From Mugil cephalus (Eukaryota > Chordata > Actinopteri > Mugiliformes > Mugilidae): a DNA stretch of 64,000 nucleotides. The notes beneath the pieces are model-generated. The model ran no database searches and had not been told where the DNA came from. It saw only the letters and a program-made list of their open reading frames with translations. Of the stretch, positions 1 through 11,151 are shown piece by piece (position 1 is the stretch's first letter; each line of letters opens with the position of its first letter). The DNA lies in the NCBI RefSeq assembly GCF_022458985.1, contig NC_061785.1:6810204-6874203 (forward strand), in the 5' to 3' direction. The position numbers and the translations under genes were made by a program.

Positions 1-125
1 GAGATGAGGCAGGTGCCTCTGGAGATACGGCAGGTACCTCTGGAGATGAGGCAGGTGCCTCTGGAGATACGGCAGGTACCTCTGGAGATGAGGCAGGTGC
101 CTCTGGAGATGCGACAGGCTCTTCT
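1..125. repeat. 21-bp coding minisatellite
   Basis: About six tandem 21-bp units alternate between two variants, one with gatgaggcaggtgcc and one with gatacggcaggtacc, giving a 42-bp higher-order period. The period is a multiple of three and stays in frame with the minus-strand reading frame, where each unit encodes seven residues. The array continues beyond the left edge. Confidence 0.9.
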
Positions 126-628
126 ATAGCTGACTCGCATACTTTAGGAGCTGCCCCAGGAACGTCTGGAGCTGCACCAGAAAGTTTGGGAGTTTCAGCA
201 GGTACTTCAGGGTCTGTAGCAGGTAATTCGCCAGGCATCTCAGAAGCAGTGGGGGACAGTTCTGGTTTGGGAGCCAGTGTGTTTGGCTGAATTAAACCAA
301 AGCTGATCCTTCCCATTCCCCTCATGTGTTGCTTGAATGCCCTCTTCGGGCCACGCTTGTTCTTCTGCTCCTGTTGCATGAGGGGTTGAGTCTGCTCTGT
401 CTGGAGCGCTGGAAACTCGGAATCGTCAAGCTGCATGCTGGAGTTTTGCTCAACAACCTCTTGGACTTTGGATGTGATTTTCCAGGGGTTTGCTGGCTGA
501 GATATCTCCAGTGGTTGCTCCTTCGTAGCAGACTTCTCTGGAAGGGAGATGTTGTGCCGAAAGTCACGCAGAGTGGCCTTTGGTTTTCCTCCGCGAACCT
601 TGTTACGGTATGTTGCACTTGTCTCCAT
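1..628 (-). CDS. Partial CDS, unrecognised Pro/Ala/Glu/Ser-rich protein
   Basis: An open frame runs on the minus strand from an ATG at 628-626 off the left edge, about 209 codons with no stop. The ATG has G at +4. An in-frame stop (TAG, 697-695) lies upstream with no other ATG between, so 628 is the first possible start. The N-terminal third is basic (begins METSATYRNKVRGGKPKATL). A DDSEFPALQ patch sits near residue 70, and a Lys/Arg cluster (KNKRGPKR) near residue 92. From about residue 130 the protein becomes a Pro/Glu/Ala/Ser chain. Its last 40 residues are seven-residue repeats alternating SPEAPAS and SPEVPAV, coded by a 21-bp DNA repeat. A TATA box and CRE sites lie directly upstream, which supports a real transcript. 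I do not recognise the family and assign no function. It may be single-exon or a first exon. Moderate confidence that it is coding. Confidence 0.6.
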   Translation of the reverse strand, partial: METSATYRNKVRGGKPKATLRDFRHNISLPEKSATKEQPLEISQPANPWKITSKVQEVVEQNSSMQLDDSEFPALQTEQTQPLMQQEQKNKRGPKRAFKQHMRGMGRISFGLIQPNTLAPKPELSPTASEMPGELPATDPEVPAETPKLSGAAPDVPGAAPKVCESAIEEPVASPEAPASSPEVPAVSPEAPASSPEVPAVSPEAPASS

Positions 629-766
629 TGGGAATCGATGTGTGTTGACTATTCGATTCAATGTGTTGCTCTGATGAACGTGTAATAATGCTTGCTATCG
701 CTCGCTGTGTGTCTTCAGGTAATGCACCGATCAAAAACTCACTAGTGGATTTCAGGAATTGGGTCC

Positions 767-774
767 TATTTATA
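767..774 (-). promoter_or_regulatory. TATA box of the 1-628 gene
   Basis: Read on the minus strand this is TATAAATA. A start site 25-30 bp downstream would fall near 740, giving a 5'UTR of about 110 nt before the ATG at 628. No other TATA-like element lies between it and the ATG. Confidence 0.6.
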
Positions 775-819
775 CTCTGGGAAGATTGACAACATCAAAG
801 TATCAAAGCCACTCTTCGA

Positions 820-875
820 TGACGTTTTAGTGACGTCATCCCTCCTGAAGATATACGTGCCACCTGATGACGTCA
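820..875. promoter_or_regulatory. cAMP-response-element cluster
   Basis: Two perfect palindromic CREs (TGACGTCA) lie at 831-838 and 868-875, with a half site TGACGT at 820-825. They sit 57-100 bp upstream of the minus-strand TATA box. The half site and the first full site are 11 bp apart, one helical turn. CREB/ATF/CREM proteins bind this motif. The link to the 1-628 gene is inferred from position. Confidence 0.6.
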
Positions 876-2487
876 GATTCTGTGTGCACGGAGAGCACCT
901 TTGTAAAATTTAATGGCGGGCGTCATTATATTAATAAATTAATAATTACACCAATCAATAAATCTATCATTGGTCAGTTAATTAATAACTGACTGGTAGG
1001 AAGTTTCCTTCTTTGCGCCACGCTACTAAAGATCTCTGTTGTTTCGTCAGTTTCCATTGAAAATCTGTGTTGATGTGGCATTTCAAATGTAGCCACTGCC
1101 ATCTGTTGGCACTTGTTGTTACTACATCTATAATTGGCTGACACTACTAGCGCATCCGGACTTATTTGAGGCTGGCCTTTATTTGCTCGTGTAAATCACG
1201 TCCCCGGCCATTATTAAGTGAGTACTGGCCACTATTAGAGGAAACGCGGTAATGAAAACCTTCATTTAAAAACTGCATTTTGTGTTTACTTGTGTTATCT
1301 TTGACTAATATTTAAATTTGTTTGATGATCTGAAACATTTACGTGTGAAACAAAGTACGAAATCAGGAAGGGGCTGCGTTTCACTCCACCGTAAAATTAT
1401 ATATATTGGAAAAGCACATGGGTCGTGTTTTCAAGAAAATTTGTTATTACAAATAAGAGAAGAGAGGTTAGTTTTATACTTTATACTTTTGCTCTTTTTA
1501 TGGCATTATAGATGAAACAATATCTCACTTATATTGAGAATGTATTTAAAGTCATACTTTTTGCATAGACCTTAATATTCTTTTGTAATTCCAAAGTTGA
1601 TTCCTCATTTAATTAAATTTTTAGCATATAGGTCTACTGTTTAGTTTATCGGAAAATAAAAAGAAATGAAAGTGAGCCTAGATAAAATGTTAAGTAATTC
1701 TTTCTCATAGCCAAATTTCATATTCACTGTTCGCTTTTTAAAGCCATATTGATGTCCTATTAAGAAAACATAAAAAAAAAAAAAAGTTAAAACCACAAAG
1801 CGACCAAAACGAACTTTTTTCAACCTCAAGCTCTTTTATTTTGTTTTTGGTAATTGGTTGTATTTTTGTTTTATTCTTATTATTTTTTGTAACTGCATTT
1901 AATCCTCGCCATGTTTGCATTGCTGTACTTTTTCTGTATATATTTTGTCAATAATAATAATAATAATAATGATAAAAACAAAACTTGTGGCGTCCCAGCG
2001 CTGCTCCTTTTCTCCACACGATGGCGACAAGTTATGTGTTTTCAATATGTAGGTCATGACGGTGAAGGTGTGGAAAAACCCACGGAAGCCTTAAATACTA
2101 GGTACAGTTGTGAATGTCTCTTTAGTGGCTCTGCAGCGCTTAACCTCACACCTAATACATATGGCCTACATAAATTAGATGGAGATAAATATGTCTCTGT
2201 TGTCTTTGTTGTTCTTATAAATAAGTTAAATGTTTATTGTTTTAGTCTGTGACTGTCTCCATCGCTTGAATGCGTGCATTATGTCATAATCTGATCACTC
2301 GAGGAATCGAGTCGTGTGCCACCCGGATTAACTAAATTTACTTTCCTTTTTTACTTCAACATCTCCATCAACTCTGATTCCTACGAGAGATTATCGTGAA
2401 ACCGAAATATTTGTGGTTAATTCAATACATGTCTAGACAGTAGCAAAGGCAGCTGCTGTTCGCCAGAGGAGGTAAATATACATCCGG
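876..2487. other. AT-rich intergenic spacer
   Basis: No gene is supported. The stretch is AT-rich, with a short (AAT)n run at about 1951-1971 and A/T homopolymers near 1773-1785. The short open frames here are low-complexity and have no recognisable protein content. Confidence 0.6.
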
Positions 2488-3276
2488 TAGTGATGTGTCA
2501 TGCGGAAAAGAGCCGATCAGAAGAGCCGATTCCCATCGAGTGAGAGTCGGTTCCCTACTATTTTCTTTTCCTTTTGCTCGATCATCTCTGCTCCTGAAGA
2601 CAGTAGACGGCAAACCTGCAAAACGACATTTACCATTTAATCACTGACTTTTCTTTTCTTTCGTTTTTTGCTTGTGTGGATTTGATTGCAGTGTTTTGTT
2701 AATTTGTTTGCATACGTCTTATTGTAATATTAAACAAAAGTAAGAATGCCTTTGTAACAGAATAACTGAACAAAATGAAAGTTATTAGGCTTCTCATAAA
2801 AACCTTGAATACAAAAGTGCTTATCAACACACAAACCATCTGTTGAAGCATCTAAGAAGGCACCTGAGGTACTCAATAGGACTTGCGCAACATGTTTCAG
2901 CCAAGATAGTCTCGGTTACAAAAAGCATTTAATTCTGCACCTGTGGGCCAGTTGTTTAACACATTACAATAAGAAGCAGCAGAAAAGGTAGCTCCAAAAT
3001 TTTGGCTGCTTTTAAATCGAAAAACAAAAATGAAGATGAAAGTGATACTTCAGGGAGGGTCACAAAATCTTTGGTTGATTAGACATTTTTTTTAATAAAG
3101 ATAATAATAATAATATATATTTATAAATGGCGCTAGGCTGAGTTTAATATAGAACACATATAGGAAATAGGGGGTCCCTACTTAATCCCTCTTTAGGAGC
3201 CGAAAGCTTCGGCTCTTCTCTGAGAGCCGTGGCAAAAGAGTCGACTCTCAGAATAGAGCTGAACTGCCCATCACCA
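2488..3276. mobile_element. hAT-type DNA transposon relic
   Basis: The 789-bp element is flanked by an imperfect 8-bp target duplication, acatccgg at 2480-2487 and acatctgg at 3277-3284 (7 of 8). Its ends are inverted and begin TAGTGATG on the left and TGGTGATG on the right strand, the (C)AGTGATG type of hAT terminus. Subterminal regions carry repeated AGAGCCGA and GAGTCG motifs in opposite orientations. No intact transposase is present. An internal segment (about 3055-3190) has a relative at 17555-17790. Confidence 0.7.
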
Positions 3277-3324
3277 ACATCTGGCAGCAGCGAATGAATA
3301 AAAGGTGAACAGCAGATAAACAAA

Positions 3325-3375
3325 CAGCCAATCAGAGCGCGAGCGTTAGGCGGCATCCGGACTCTGATTGGCTGA
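3325..3375. promoter_or_regulatory. scd: scd proximal promoter, opposed CCAAT boxes
   Basis: A CCAAT box (3329-3333) and an inverted one (ATTGG, 3367-3371) lie 38 bp apart, both embedded in CCAATCAGAG-type NF-Y contexts. Just upstream is AGCAGATAAAC. Vertebrate SCD promoters are known to use NF-Y next to an SREBP site within a polyunsaturated-fatty-acid response region. The NF-Y sites are seen directly; an SRE at the neighbouring motif is only suggested. Confidence 0.55.
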
Positions 3376-3399
3376 GCCCCAGCTCCCATTGATGCGTCC

Positions 3400-3537
3400 G
3401 CTGCGGAGCTTGGAGCTGACTATCGCTCCTATTTTCTGGGTTACTGTAGTTTTTAACAGCGCAGCAGCAGCAGCGGCAGCAGCAGCGGCCCCGTGTGCAC
3501 TAAAACATCCCGAATCTACCCGTCAAGCTCGTCTTTG
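3400..3537 (+). other. scd: scd non-coding exon 1 (5'UTR)
   Basis: A GC-rich leader with CAG/CGG triplet runs (about 3460-3492) ends at a strong donor, GTGAGT at 3538-3543. The next acceptor is at 3775-3776 after a pyrimidine tract, so the second exon begins at 3777, 23 nt before the start codon. The left boundary (transcription start) is approximate. Confidence 0.6.
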
Positions 3538-3799
3538 GTGAGTTGTTTTGTCCCCATCTCTGCACATTTTATTTCTCTCCTACAGGTGTAACGTCAGTGT
3601 TATGCAACGCGGCGTTTGTAAGTCACCATCATGATCCTCCAACACCATCGCCAACCGGAGGGGATCTAGCTGTTGAGGCTAGGCTAGCAATAAATTAATT
3701 AATTAATTTAAAAAAAAAATAAATATATACGTATATCAGACCAGGGTGACCGATTTCTGTCCTCCCTGCCTCCCAGAGCATCACCGAGCCGCAGCCAGG

Positions 3800-6700
3800 A
3801 TGACGGAGGCGGACGCGTTGGAGAAGAAGCAGCAGCAGCACAAGTCCAGCAACGGGGATGTTCATCCAGAGGCCAAGACAGAAGACGCGTTTGATCCCAC
3901 GTACAAAGAGAAGGAGGGCCCCAAGCCCAGCAGAGTCGTCGTATGGAGAAACGTTATCCTCATGACCCTGTTGCATATAGCAGCCGCGTACGGCGTTTTC
4001 CTGATCCCTTCAGCATCTCCTCTGACCTTGCTTTGGTGTAAGTAATGACCAATCTCCGAGAGCACTCTTGCACAAAATGCAATTTGTTTTTGTTTTTTTT
4101 TGTTTTTTAATTTATTTATTTTGTTGTTGTTGTTTCCCCCCTGGAAATCGCAAATTAAAAGGTGTTAGATTAACCGCGTAATCACCTCTGGTGAATTGGT
4201 AAAAAGGTGGCTGCAGAGATCTGTGCATCATCCTCCGTGCATGTGTTGGGGATTATGCACTCACTTTCCAGTTCATTAGGCACACTACTGAGAACTAATG
4301 CATTAAAGTCTTTGCTTCGAAATGAGCTGTTGATTCAGCCGTGGTTTCACTTTGGAGGCTCTTACTGTTGATTTGTGTTGTGTCCCTGTTGTTTTAGGCT
4401 AAGTAACGGAAACGCTTATTCTCTTTAATTCAATATAGTTAAACGGCACCAAAAACGACATCCTCTGAAATTATGAAGTGAGAGTAGATCACCTGGGTTT
4501 TAGTCAATCGCGTGTTTTAGTCAAGTAATGGTACAAAGGGAAAGCAAATATATGAAGAGGAGCTAGTTTGTCAGAGCTGCACTCGTGGAATGGTTTTAAT
4601 CCTGTGGTCATCATCGGATATGAAAGCTTTCCTTTTTCCATAACTACTTCACATCATGGGAGTCGAGCAGGCTTACAAATAAATTCACCCCAGGGCAAAT
4701 TTTGATTGTTTCCAGCTTGAATGTGTTGAGAAAATGTTGCACGGTTTGATTATTCAGTCATTTTAGATTCAGTGAGTAGAAACGGAGATTAAAAACCTAA
4801 CCTTTTACAGCGAGGAGTCGAACTGACGCTGTAGCACATTTTCCCAGAAGATGCTTTGACTTGTACCGGTGACTAATGGCTGTGTTCCATTTAGGGAAGA
4901 TCTTGTTTCATCATTATTCACTGGGACACTTAAAGATCTTGTGCTTTCCCCGCAGTGAAATAGGCTAATAATATTTGGAGGATGATGGCTTGGAAGCCAT
5001 CCCGAACTTGAGTCTTGCTCTGTTGGGAACCGGCAAATATCAGACCAGGTCAAATTGCTGGGGCGGGCTTTATCCAGTGGTTACCAGACATGAATTCTGA
5101 TCTAAGATGAGTGTTGTTTCATTATTAATGATCCTGATTGTGCTTCTTCGCAGACAATATACATGGGTCCAAAACAAAGCTAATGCAAATGTTTAGTATT
5201 TTTTTTACGTTACTTTTTATTTTGGCAAAGTCCTTGTTAGTCCTACACACAAAATATTCAAAATTAGCACCAACTGCAACAGTAAAATCCTGCTTTTATA
5301 TTCATGCAATAAGTAAATTGTGCACGTGAAAGAATATACTGAATTTGTGCTACAAATGTGGATTTAGTTTACTTTAATCGTGCACAGACAATTATACCAG
5401 CCACTGAAATGCTCTGGCCATGAAATGTTCCTCCACATTGTATTGTATGAAACCCTTTAACAAGGCTACGGGCGCTGATGGATATTTAATGGTCTTGTCA
5501 TTCTGCCGTTTTCTACTTGGCCGTTTGCATACGAGCACTGCAGATCTGACCTCTCGTTGACATTATCTAGAGGAACCGTCTGGGATAATGCAAATATCCA
5601 GACATTAAACTGACTCAAGCCGGCTCCAGTCATTTGTTAATACAAATTACTCAATGATTTCTCACGGGTTCCAGTTGATCCGGTATGTCACTTGTTGCAG
5701 ACTTTCCCTCCCAGAAACGCGCATGATTAAACTCATGTTCAGGCTAATTTCTTCATGTGCTTCCCTCCACAGCTGCACTTTGTTTTTTGATAAGTGCTTT
5801 AGGAATTACTGCAGGAGCTCATCGCCTGTGGAGTCACAGATCCTACAAGGCCACATTACCTCTAAAGATCTTCCTCGCCGTAGCTCAGTCCATGGCATTT
5901 CAGGTACGTAACCCTAACGGTCGCACCGCAGTTCTGCCGTCCGTCCCGTGTAACTGTACAGCGTCGTAAGCGATCTCTCTTTGACACCACAGAACGATAT
6001 CTTCGAATGGGCTCGAGACCACAGGGTTCACCACAAATACTCGGAGACGGACGCCGACCCTCACAACGCCAAGCGGGGCTTCTTCTTCGCCCACATCGGC
6101 TGGCTGCTGGTGCGCAAGCACCCCGACGTCATCGACAAAGGAAACAAGCTGGAGCTCAGCGATCTGCTGGCCGACAAAGTTGTAGTGTTTCAAAGGAAGT
6201 GAGTGGCATTGTTTTCGGCGATCAGATTTCCTGGTGCATTCAGAAAAGGGGACTGATATGTTTAGAATTATAAAGGTTTGGATCCATTTTCTAAGTAGGT
6301 GCATCACAGTTAAAGGAGTAAACTTGTGGAACAGCCTCACTTTTGTTTCTAAATTTATAAATATGTTTAAACACAATGCAATTAATAAATATCAATCTCT
6401 TTTATAGATAATAATTGTCGAAAAGCACAGTATGTCATCTTGGGATCCCTCTTTATGTAAAAGCTAAATAATAGACATTATTTAATCTTCTCTAAATATA
6501 GGTCAAAGAGAAAAGTGCCGCTGTTAACCCTGTTAACCCGCCACTGCTGCAGAGATTTCCTTTGTGCCAGTTCTTGTAGTCATTCTGGTTCCACAAGATG
6601 ATAAGCACGTCGTTTGAATATGTCACGGTAGGCCTCGATGAAAACTCTTGTGTCCTCGACAGGTATTACAAGCTCTCCGTGGTGCTCATGTGCTTCTTCA

Positions 6701-8407
6701 TCCCCATGTTCGTGCCTTGGTACCTGTGGGGGGAGTCCCTGTGGGTGGCGTACTTCGTCCCGGCCTTGCTGAGGTACACCCTGGTGCTGAACGCCACTTG
6801 GCTGGTCAACAGCGCCGCTCACATGTGGGGAAACAGGCCCTACGACAAGAACATCAACCCCAGGGAGAACAAGTTCGTCACCTTCAGCGCCATAGGTATG
6901 ACAAACACATGGACAGAAAGACAAAGGCGTAGTGTAAACAGTGACCTATAGCACGGCCCAGTGAATATGTTAGGAGTGAAGGCTTTACAGTAGGGGATTA
7001 CCTAGAGTCAATATGGGGGTGCTTAAAAACTCCCTACTTGTGTTACTGAACAGACTCCTGAGTTTTAATGGTCGAATTCATGTGTTAAATAGTTAAATAG
7101 GTTTAAAGGGATTAAAATTATAATAGTTTTTTTGGTTTGTTCTTATAAATTAAGAAGAAAAGGAAACAAATGCATAAGAACGTAAATCTTTTTTTATAAT
7201 ATTCCAGGCTACACTTACACTAACACAAATGGAAGAAATCTGGAGTTGTTATTGCTTGTAGGGCATTATGTTATTATTTTACTGGTCTGGCCTGTACGAT
7301 CAAATTGGGCTGAATGTGGCACTCGAACTAAAATGAGTTTAACACCTCTGGTCTATCACCACACAGCGCCCTACAAAACGATTTCATTTGGTTTCGCTGT
7401 AATATAAATTTGGAACACAAATCAAAACTGAAAGTCGCCTGCTAATATTTTGTGGACTAGCTTAAATAAGATGTATGTATGACTTTAAAATATTTATAAT
7501 TACATAGCATAACATTATCAGTAGAACAGGAAGAAGTCATGGTTTTGACATTATGTGAAAGTCATAGTAAGTACCTAAGTTTAGATAGCTACTCTAGATA
7601 GCATGCTAATCGGGTAGCCTTAACTAATTCTGTCTTGTAAAACTACTTTCCACCACTAGAGGCAACCTTGAGTAATTTTTTTCAGAGCCGTATATTAGAG
7701 AGAGTCTGACCAACTCAAATCATGGGTGCCATGTTTGCTACATCGGAGGAAAGATTCTACAGTGTGACCCTATGGGCCACTTAAATATCGCAGCGTCTAC
7801 TTACTTTAAATATCTTAAATGAGCCTGTAAATTGCTTTGTAGCCCAAATCCGTGTTCACTCATCGCCGTTAAAAGTTTGACATTACTCATAAATTGTAAA
7901 TACTCAGAAATAGTGAACATTTAACTAGTCTTACTGTGATTTAGTATTATCATTAGCATTATCATTATAACATTAGCATGCTAGCCATAATGACATAGTA
8001 ACTGACGGTAGCTGCTATTCTTCTACACTTTTAGTCTAGATGACTAGTTAGCATAAGGCTAACTTCAAACTTCAGTCGGGATAGCTCAGACTGGCTAACC
8101 AGATCCCCTAGTTAGCCAGACTCTCTTTTTCTCTCTTCTTTTTTTAATCCCTGCTACATAATATTCGTTCTTTTGAATTGCTCACCCCTCCTTTCTTAAT
8201 CTTCCAGGTGAGGGATTTCACAACTACCACCACACGTTCCCCTACGACTACGCGACCAGCGAGTTTGGCTGCAAGTTGAACCTCACCACTTGCTTCATCG
8301 ACTGCATGTGCTTCTTGGGGCTGGCCAAGGACCGCAAGACAGTGTCCCGCCAACTGGTCATGGCCCGAATACAACGCACTGGAGACGGCAGCTACCACAG
8401 TGGCTAG
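3800..8407 (+). CDS. scd: Stearoyl-CoA desaturase (delta-9 desaturase)
   Basis: Five coding exons join in phase to 335 codons plus stop: 3800-4037, 5773-5903, 5993-6198, 6663-6895 and 8208-8407. The 131, 206 and 233-nt internal exons are the classic SCD sizes. The enzyme is an ER membrane di-iron oxygenase that puts a cis double bond at C9 of palmitoyl- and stearoyl-CoA using cytochrome b5. The metal-binding histidine boxes are all present: HRLWSH (residues 96-101), HRVHH (133-137) and HNYHH (274-278), plus the extra ligand in NSAAHMWG (H245). Hydrophobic segments fall near residues 50-72, 78-95, 197-213 and 217-235. The N-terminus is cytosolic, acidic/basic and Gln-rich. Teleosts can carry scd and scdb; I cannot tell from this window which copy this is. 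Confidence 0.97.
7000..8110. repeat. Dispersed repeat in scd intron 4
   Basis: Sequence at about 7200-7352 resembles the right part of the hAT-like element at 50312-51050 (shared actaaaatgagttt then aacacctctgg). The segment at 7686-7740 (cagagccgtatattagagag) matches the reverse strand of 50735-50765. Two parts of one family are therefore present here in rearranged order. No flanking duplication is visible. Confidence 0.45.
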
Positions 8408-9836
8408 GCCCGCCGAACTGTTTGTCAGCTTTAAGGCAGAAGAAGAAGAAGAAGAAGCTTCACAGTCCTTTGACAGCTCTACATTTCTCATCCTCTGAGG
8501 ATTCAAGTCAGCTTCACGAGGGCCTCGACCACATTTTGCTTGTTTTTGTGGTTTCTGTAGCTGTAAACAAAACAAATTGTTCAAGATAGTAAAAAAAATA
8601 ATCAAAAACAAAAAAAACAAACCAACATGTTTTTCCAAGCTCTTCCCTTTTGATTTGAATCATTCAGTCAGGCCAAGGGCTTGGAAAGACGTTTCCGATT
8701 TGAAGTAGATGCATTTTTAAAGGTTCAACTTCATCCTCCTCATCCGCCGTTTTGACACTTTGGTGTGCGTTCTTCATGCAAAGGTCAAGTCATGTAGCCG
8801 ATCATTTTTATGTAAGTATTACTCAATTATTAATCAGAAACGCCTGGAAAGGGGACTGAAACACAGAGCGACAATGTTGCAACTGACGAGAAAACTGAAT
8901 GCCTTCATTGCAGTTCGTGGCAAGTTTTTAACGGTTATGTAAATGAGGTTTGCTTAAGTTTTGAGAAACAAAAAAAAAAAACGGATGAGAGTTAGATTTT
9001 TTTTTTATTATTTTTATTTTTTTAAATGTGTGCGTTAAAAGAAAGGAATCGTGCGGGCTTTAATGAAATGTTGCACATGACGAAACAAAGAAGGAACCCA
9101 GACCTTCTTCTTATAAAATCCGACCGTACTGACTGGGTTGCATCTGCAGGTGGCCATGGCATTTATGTAGAGAAGAACATAGATAAGGATTAATGTGTAC
9201 AATATCTAGCCTGTGTAATAATAATTGGATGGTGTTTTCTCTTATTATTATTACTATTATTATAAAAGATATATTTAGATTAAAACTGCCATTTAATGTT
9301 AATGACAAATGCCAATTTACCTAAGAGACATGCAACATTTAACTGAGTTTGTTGTGTTTTTAATCAGTGCCAAAAGCCTGCCAGTTGTCAACATATTTAC
9401 AACCACCTCTATGGTCCTTTAGAGCACACTAAATTGACATTGCTGTCTAACATTAAGTGATTGTGGAGTTTTTTTTTTTTTGTTTTTTTGTTTTTTTAAT
9501 TTCTTTTAAATGTTGTGGCATATTTTTCCTGGGATCTCATTGGTCGGCAGCCGGTCATGTGACAGTTCTGGCGTTACAAAAACAACATGCCACCCATGCA
9601 TGGCGATACGTAGGTGTTGTAGTGAGCTGTTGTGCCAGTGGCTGTAATGGCAGTCTGTTTTTTTTTTTTGGTTTGTTTTTTTTAGTTTTTTTGTTGTTTT
9701 TGTTGTATTTTTTCTTTTTTTTTTTTGTACTGTGGAGCTTCATCGCTTTTGGATCATCAGAACTGTTGCCGTGGTGATTTCTAGACGGGGTCTGATTTCC
9801 CTTTGCTGTCCTACAAAGATTGATTGTTATTACCAA

Positions 9837-9868
<32 letters not shown>

Positions 9869-10640
9869 TTAGGTGCATCAATGTTCATGTTTATCATCAA
9901 TTCAAGTGTGTGGAATGCTTATATTATTTATGTATTTATTTCGTTTTTTTAAAAAAATATATATTATTTTCATTGGCTTATAAAAAAAATCTAACCTGAT
10001 ATTTCTGCATTCCAAGATTTGCCAGACGTAAAAAAAAAAAAAATTATATATATATATATGCATATATATGTGAAAATGTGTCAAATTGGAGCACCCGTTT
10101 ATTTCTTCCCGAGAGTCAGGATACAACCTAATGCCTTATGACTTGCATCCATTCCTTCACATCCTGCCAGTGAAGACAAAACGGTTCCAAGTATCACAAT
10201 ATAAAATCGGAGTTCCACGTTTACAGGGCGATTGCAACCAAGTGGGATATTATTTTTATTCTGGAAACACACGTTTCATTTCGGCAGACGGTAGCATGGG
10301 AGCAAACCGCGAACGTGGGTTCACTTTAAAACGAATCCGACGCGAACTTCACACAGACGTGTGTAAAGATTTTCAATCGTGGTTCCCGCTAGTCTCAACT
10401 CGAGAACTCAAAACTCAATCTAGTGTGCCGTCATGAGGAATGTTAGAGCATCATCAGAGCACTTAACAAATCCGACAGTATCACGAGCCATGTAAACCAC
10501 TCCCGCTGTCAGCAGCGCCAAAAAAAAAAGAAAAAAATAATCAGCCTTTTTCCTAACGGCGAGGAGGATCGTAAGGTTTTCAGAGTGAACATGTCATCTC
10601 AACTGTATTCTATTCTGAAATAAAATTCACAATATTTTCA
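8408..10640 (+). other. scd: scd long 3'UTR
   Basis: After the stop there is about 2.2 kb without splice-like structure, ending at a canonical AATAAA (10619-10624). SCD mRNAs are known for long 3'UTRs. The region carries long T tracts (about 9469-9497, 9658-9727), an A tract (9834-9859) and an AT dinucleotide run near 10043-10070. The assignment is by position and the poly(A) signal; intermediate sites could exist. Confidence 0.6.
10619..10624 (+). terminator. scd: Poly(A) signal of scd
   Basis: AATAAA in an otherwise T-rich downstream context, the first canonical signal downstream of the scd stop that is followed by a GT/T-rich region (10650-10700). Confidence 0.5.
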
Positions 10641-10864
10641 ATACACTCGTAATTCTGTTAACAATTGTGCTTTTTTTCGTGGTTTAATACTCTTGTCTTT
10701 GCCTTATACGGTTATAAAAAATCTGCACTGCATGACTTGACTGTGTTTATTCATGTTCTTAGCATTTCCGTGTGAAGCTCAATTAGCTAGCCTCCTTGTA
10801 GAGATAATTGTCACCTAAGCTGGCGAAGCGTTACTCGTTTCGACATGTTTACGTGTTTGGAGCG

Positions 10865-11151
10865 TAGACTGTATAAATACAGGACTCAAAAGTGAAGCCA
10901 AAGCAAGTAGAGCTCCCCCTGGTGACTGGCTGCAGTATAGGTCATAAGCCCCGCCCCCTCTATGTTAGCAGATGGGACCTGGGCCAAACTAAAATGCTAA
11001 AATACACGCCATAGAATTTTTTTCAAAGATGGTTCCAGTGATTTCAGGTAGTTAATATGATGTTCATGAAGGTTCAAGTGCCAATTCTTTAGATTTTTAG
11101 TTTCATAGAAACAGTACTACCACGTCCCGTGGGGGCTGTAAGTACAGTCTA
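10865..11151. mobile_element. Non-autonomous DNA element (MITE-like)
   Basis: The ends are a perfect 9-bp inverted repeat: TAGACTGTA at 10865-10873 and its complement at 11143-11151. The interior includes the motif cataagccccgccccctc seen in dispersed repeats of other fish, and has no coding capacity. The element at 52958-53240 has a similar gactgt...tata start. Confidence 0.5.

Noticed and set aside
3695-4065. Minus-strand frames overlapping scd exon 2
   Set aside because: Shadows of the scd coding exon, which has clear splice junctions and conserved protein on the plus strand.
9457-9881. Phe/Lys-rich open frames on both strands (about 106-108 codons)
   Set aside because: They are translations of homopolymeric T and A tracts in the scd 3'UTR and have no protein character.
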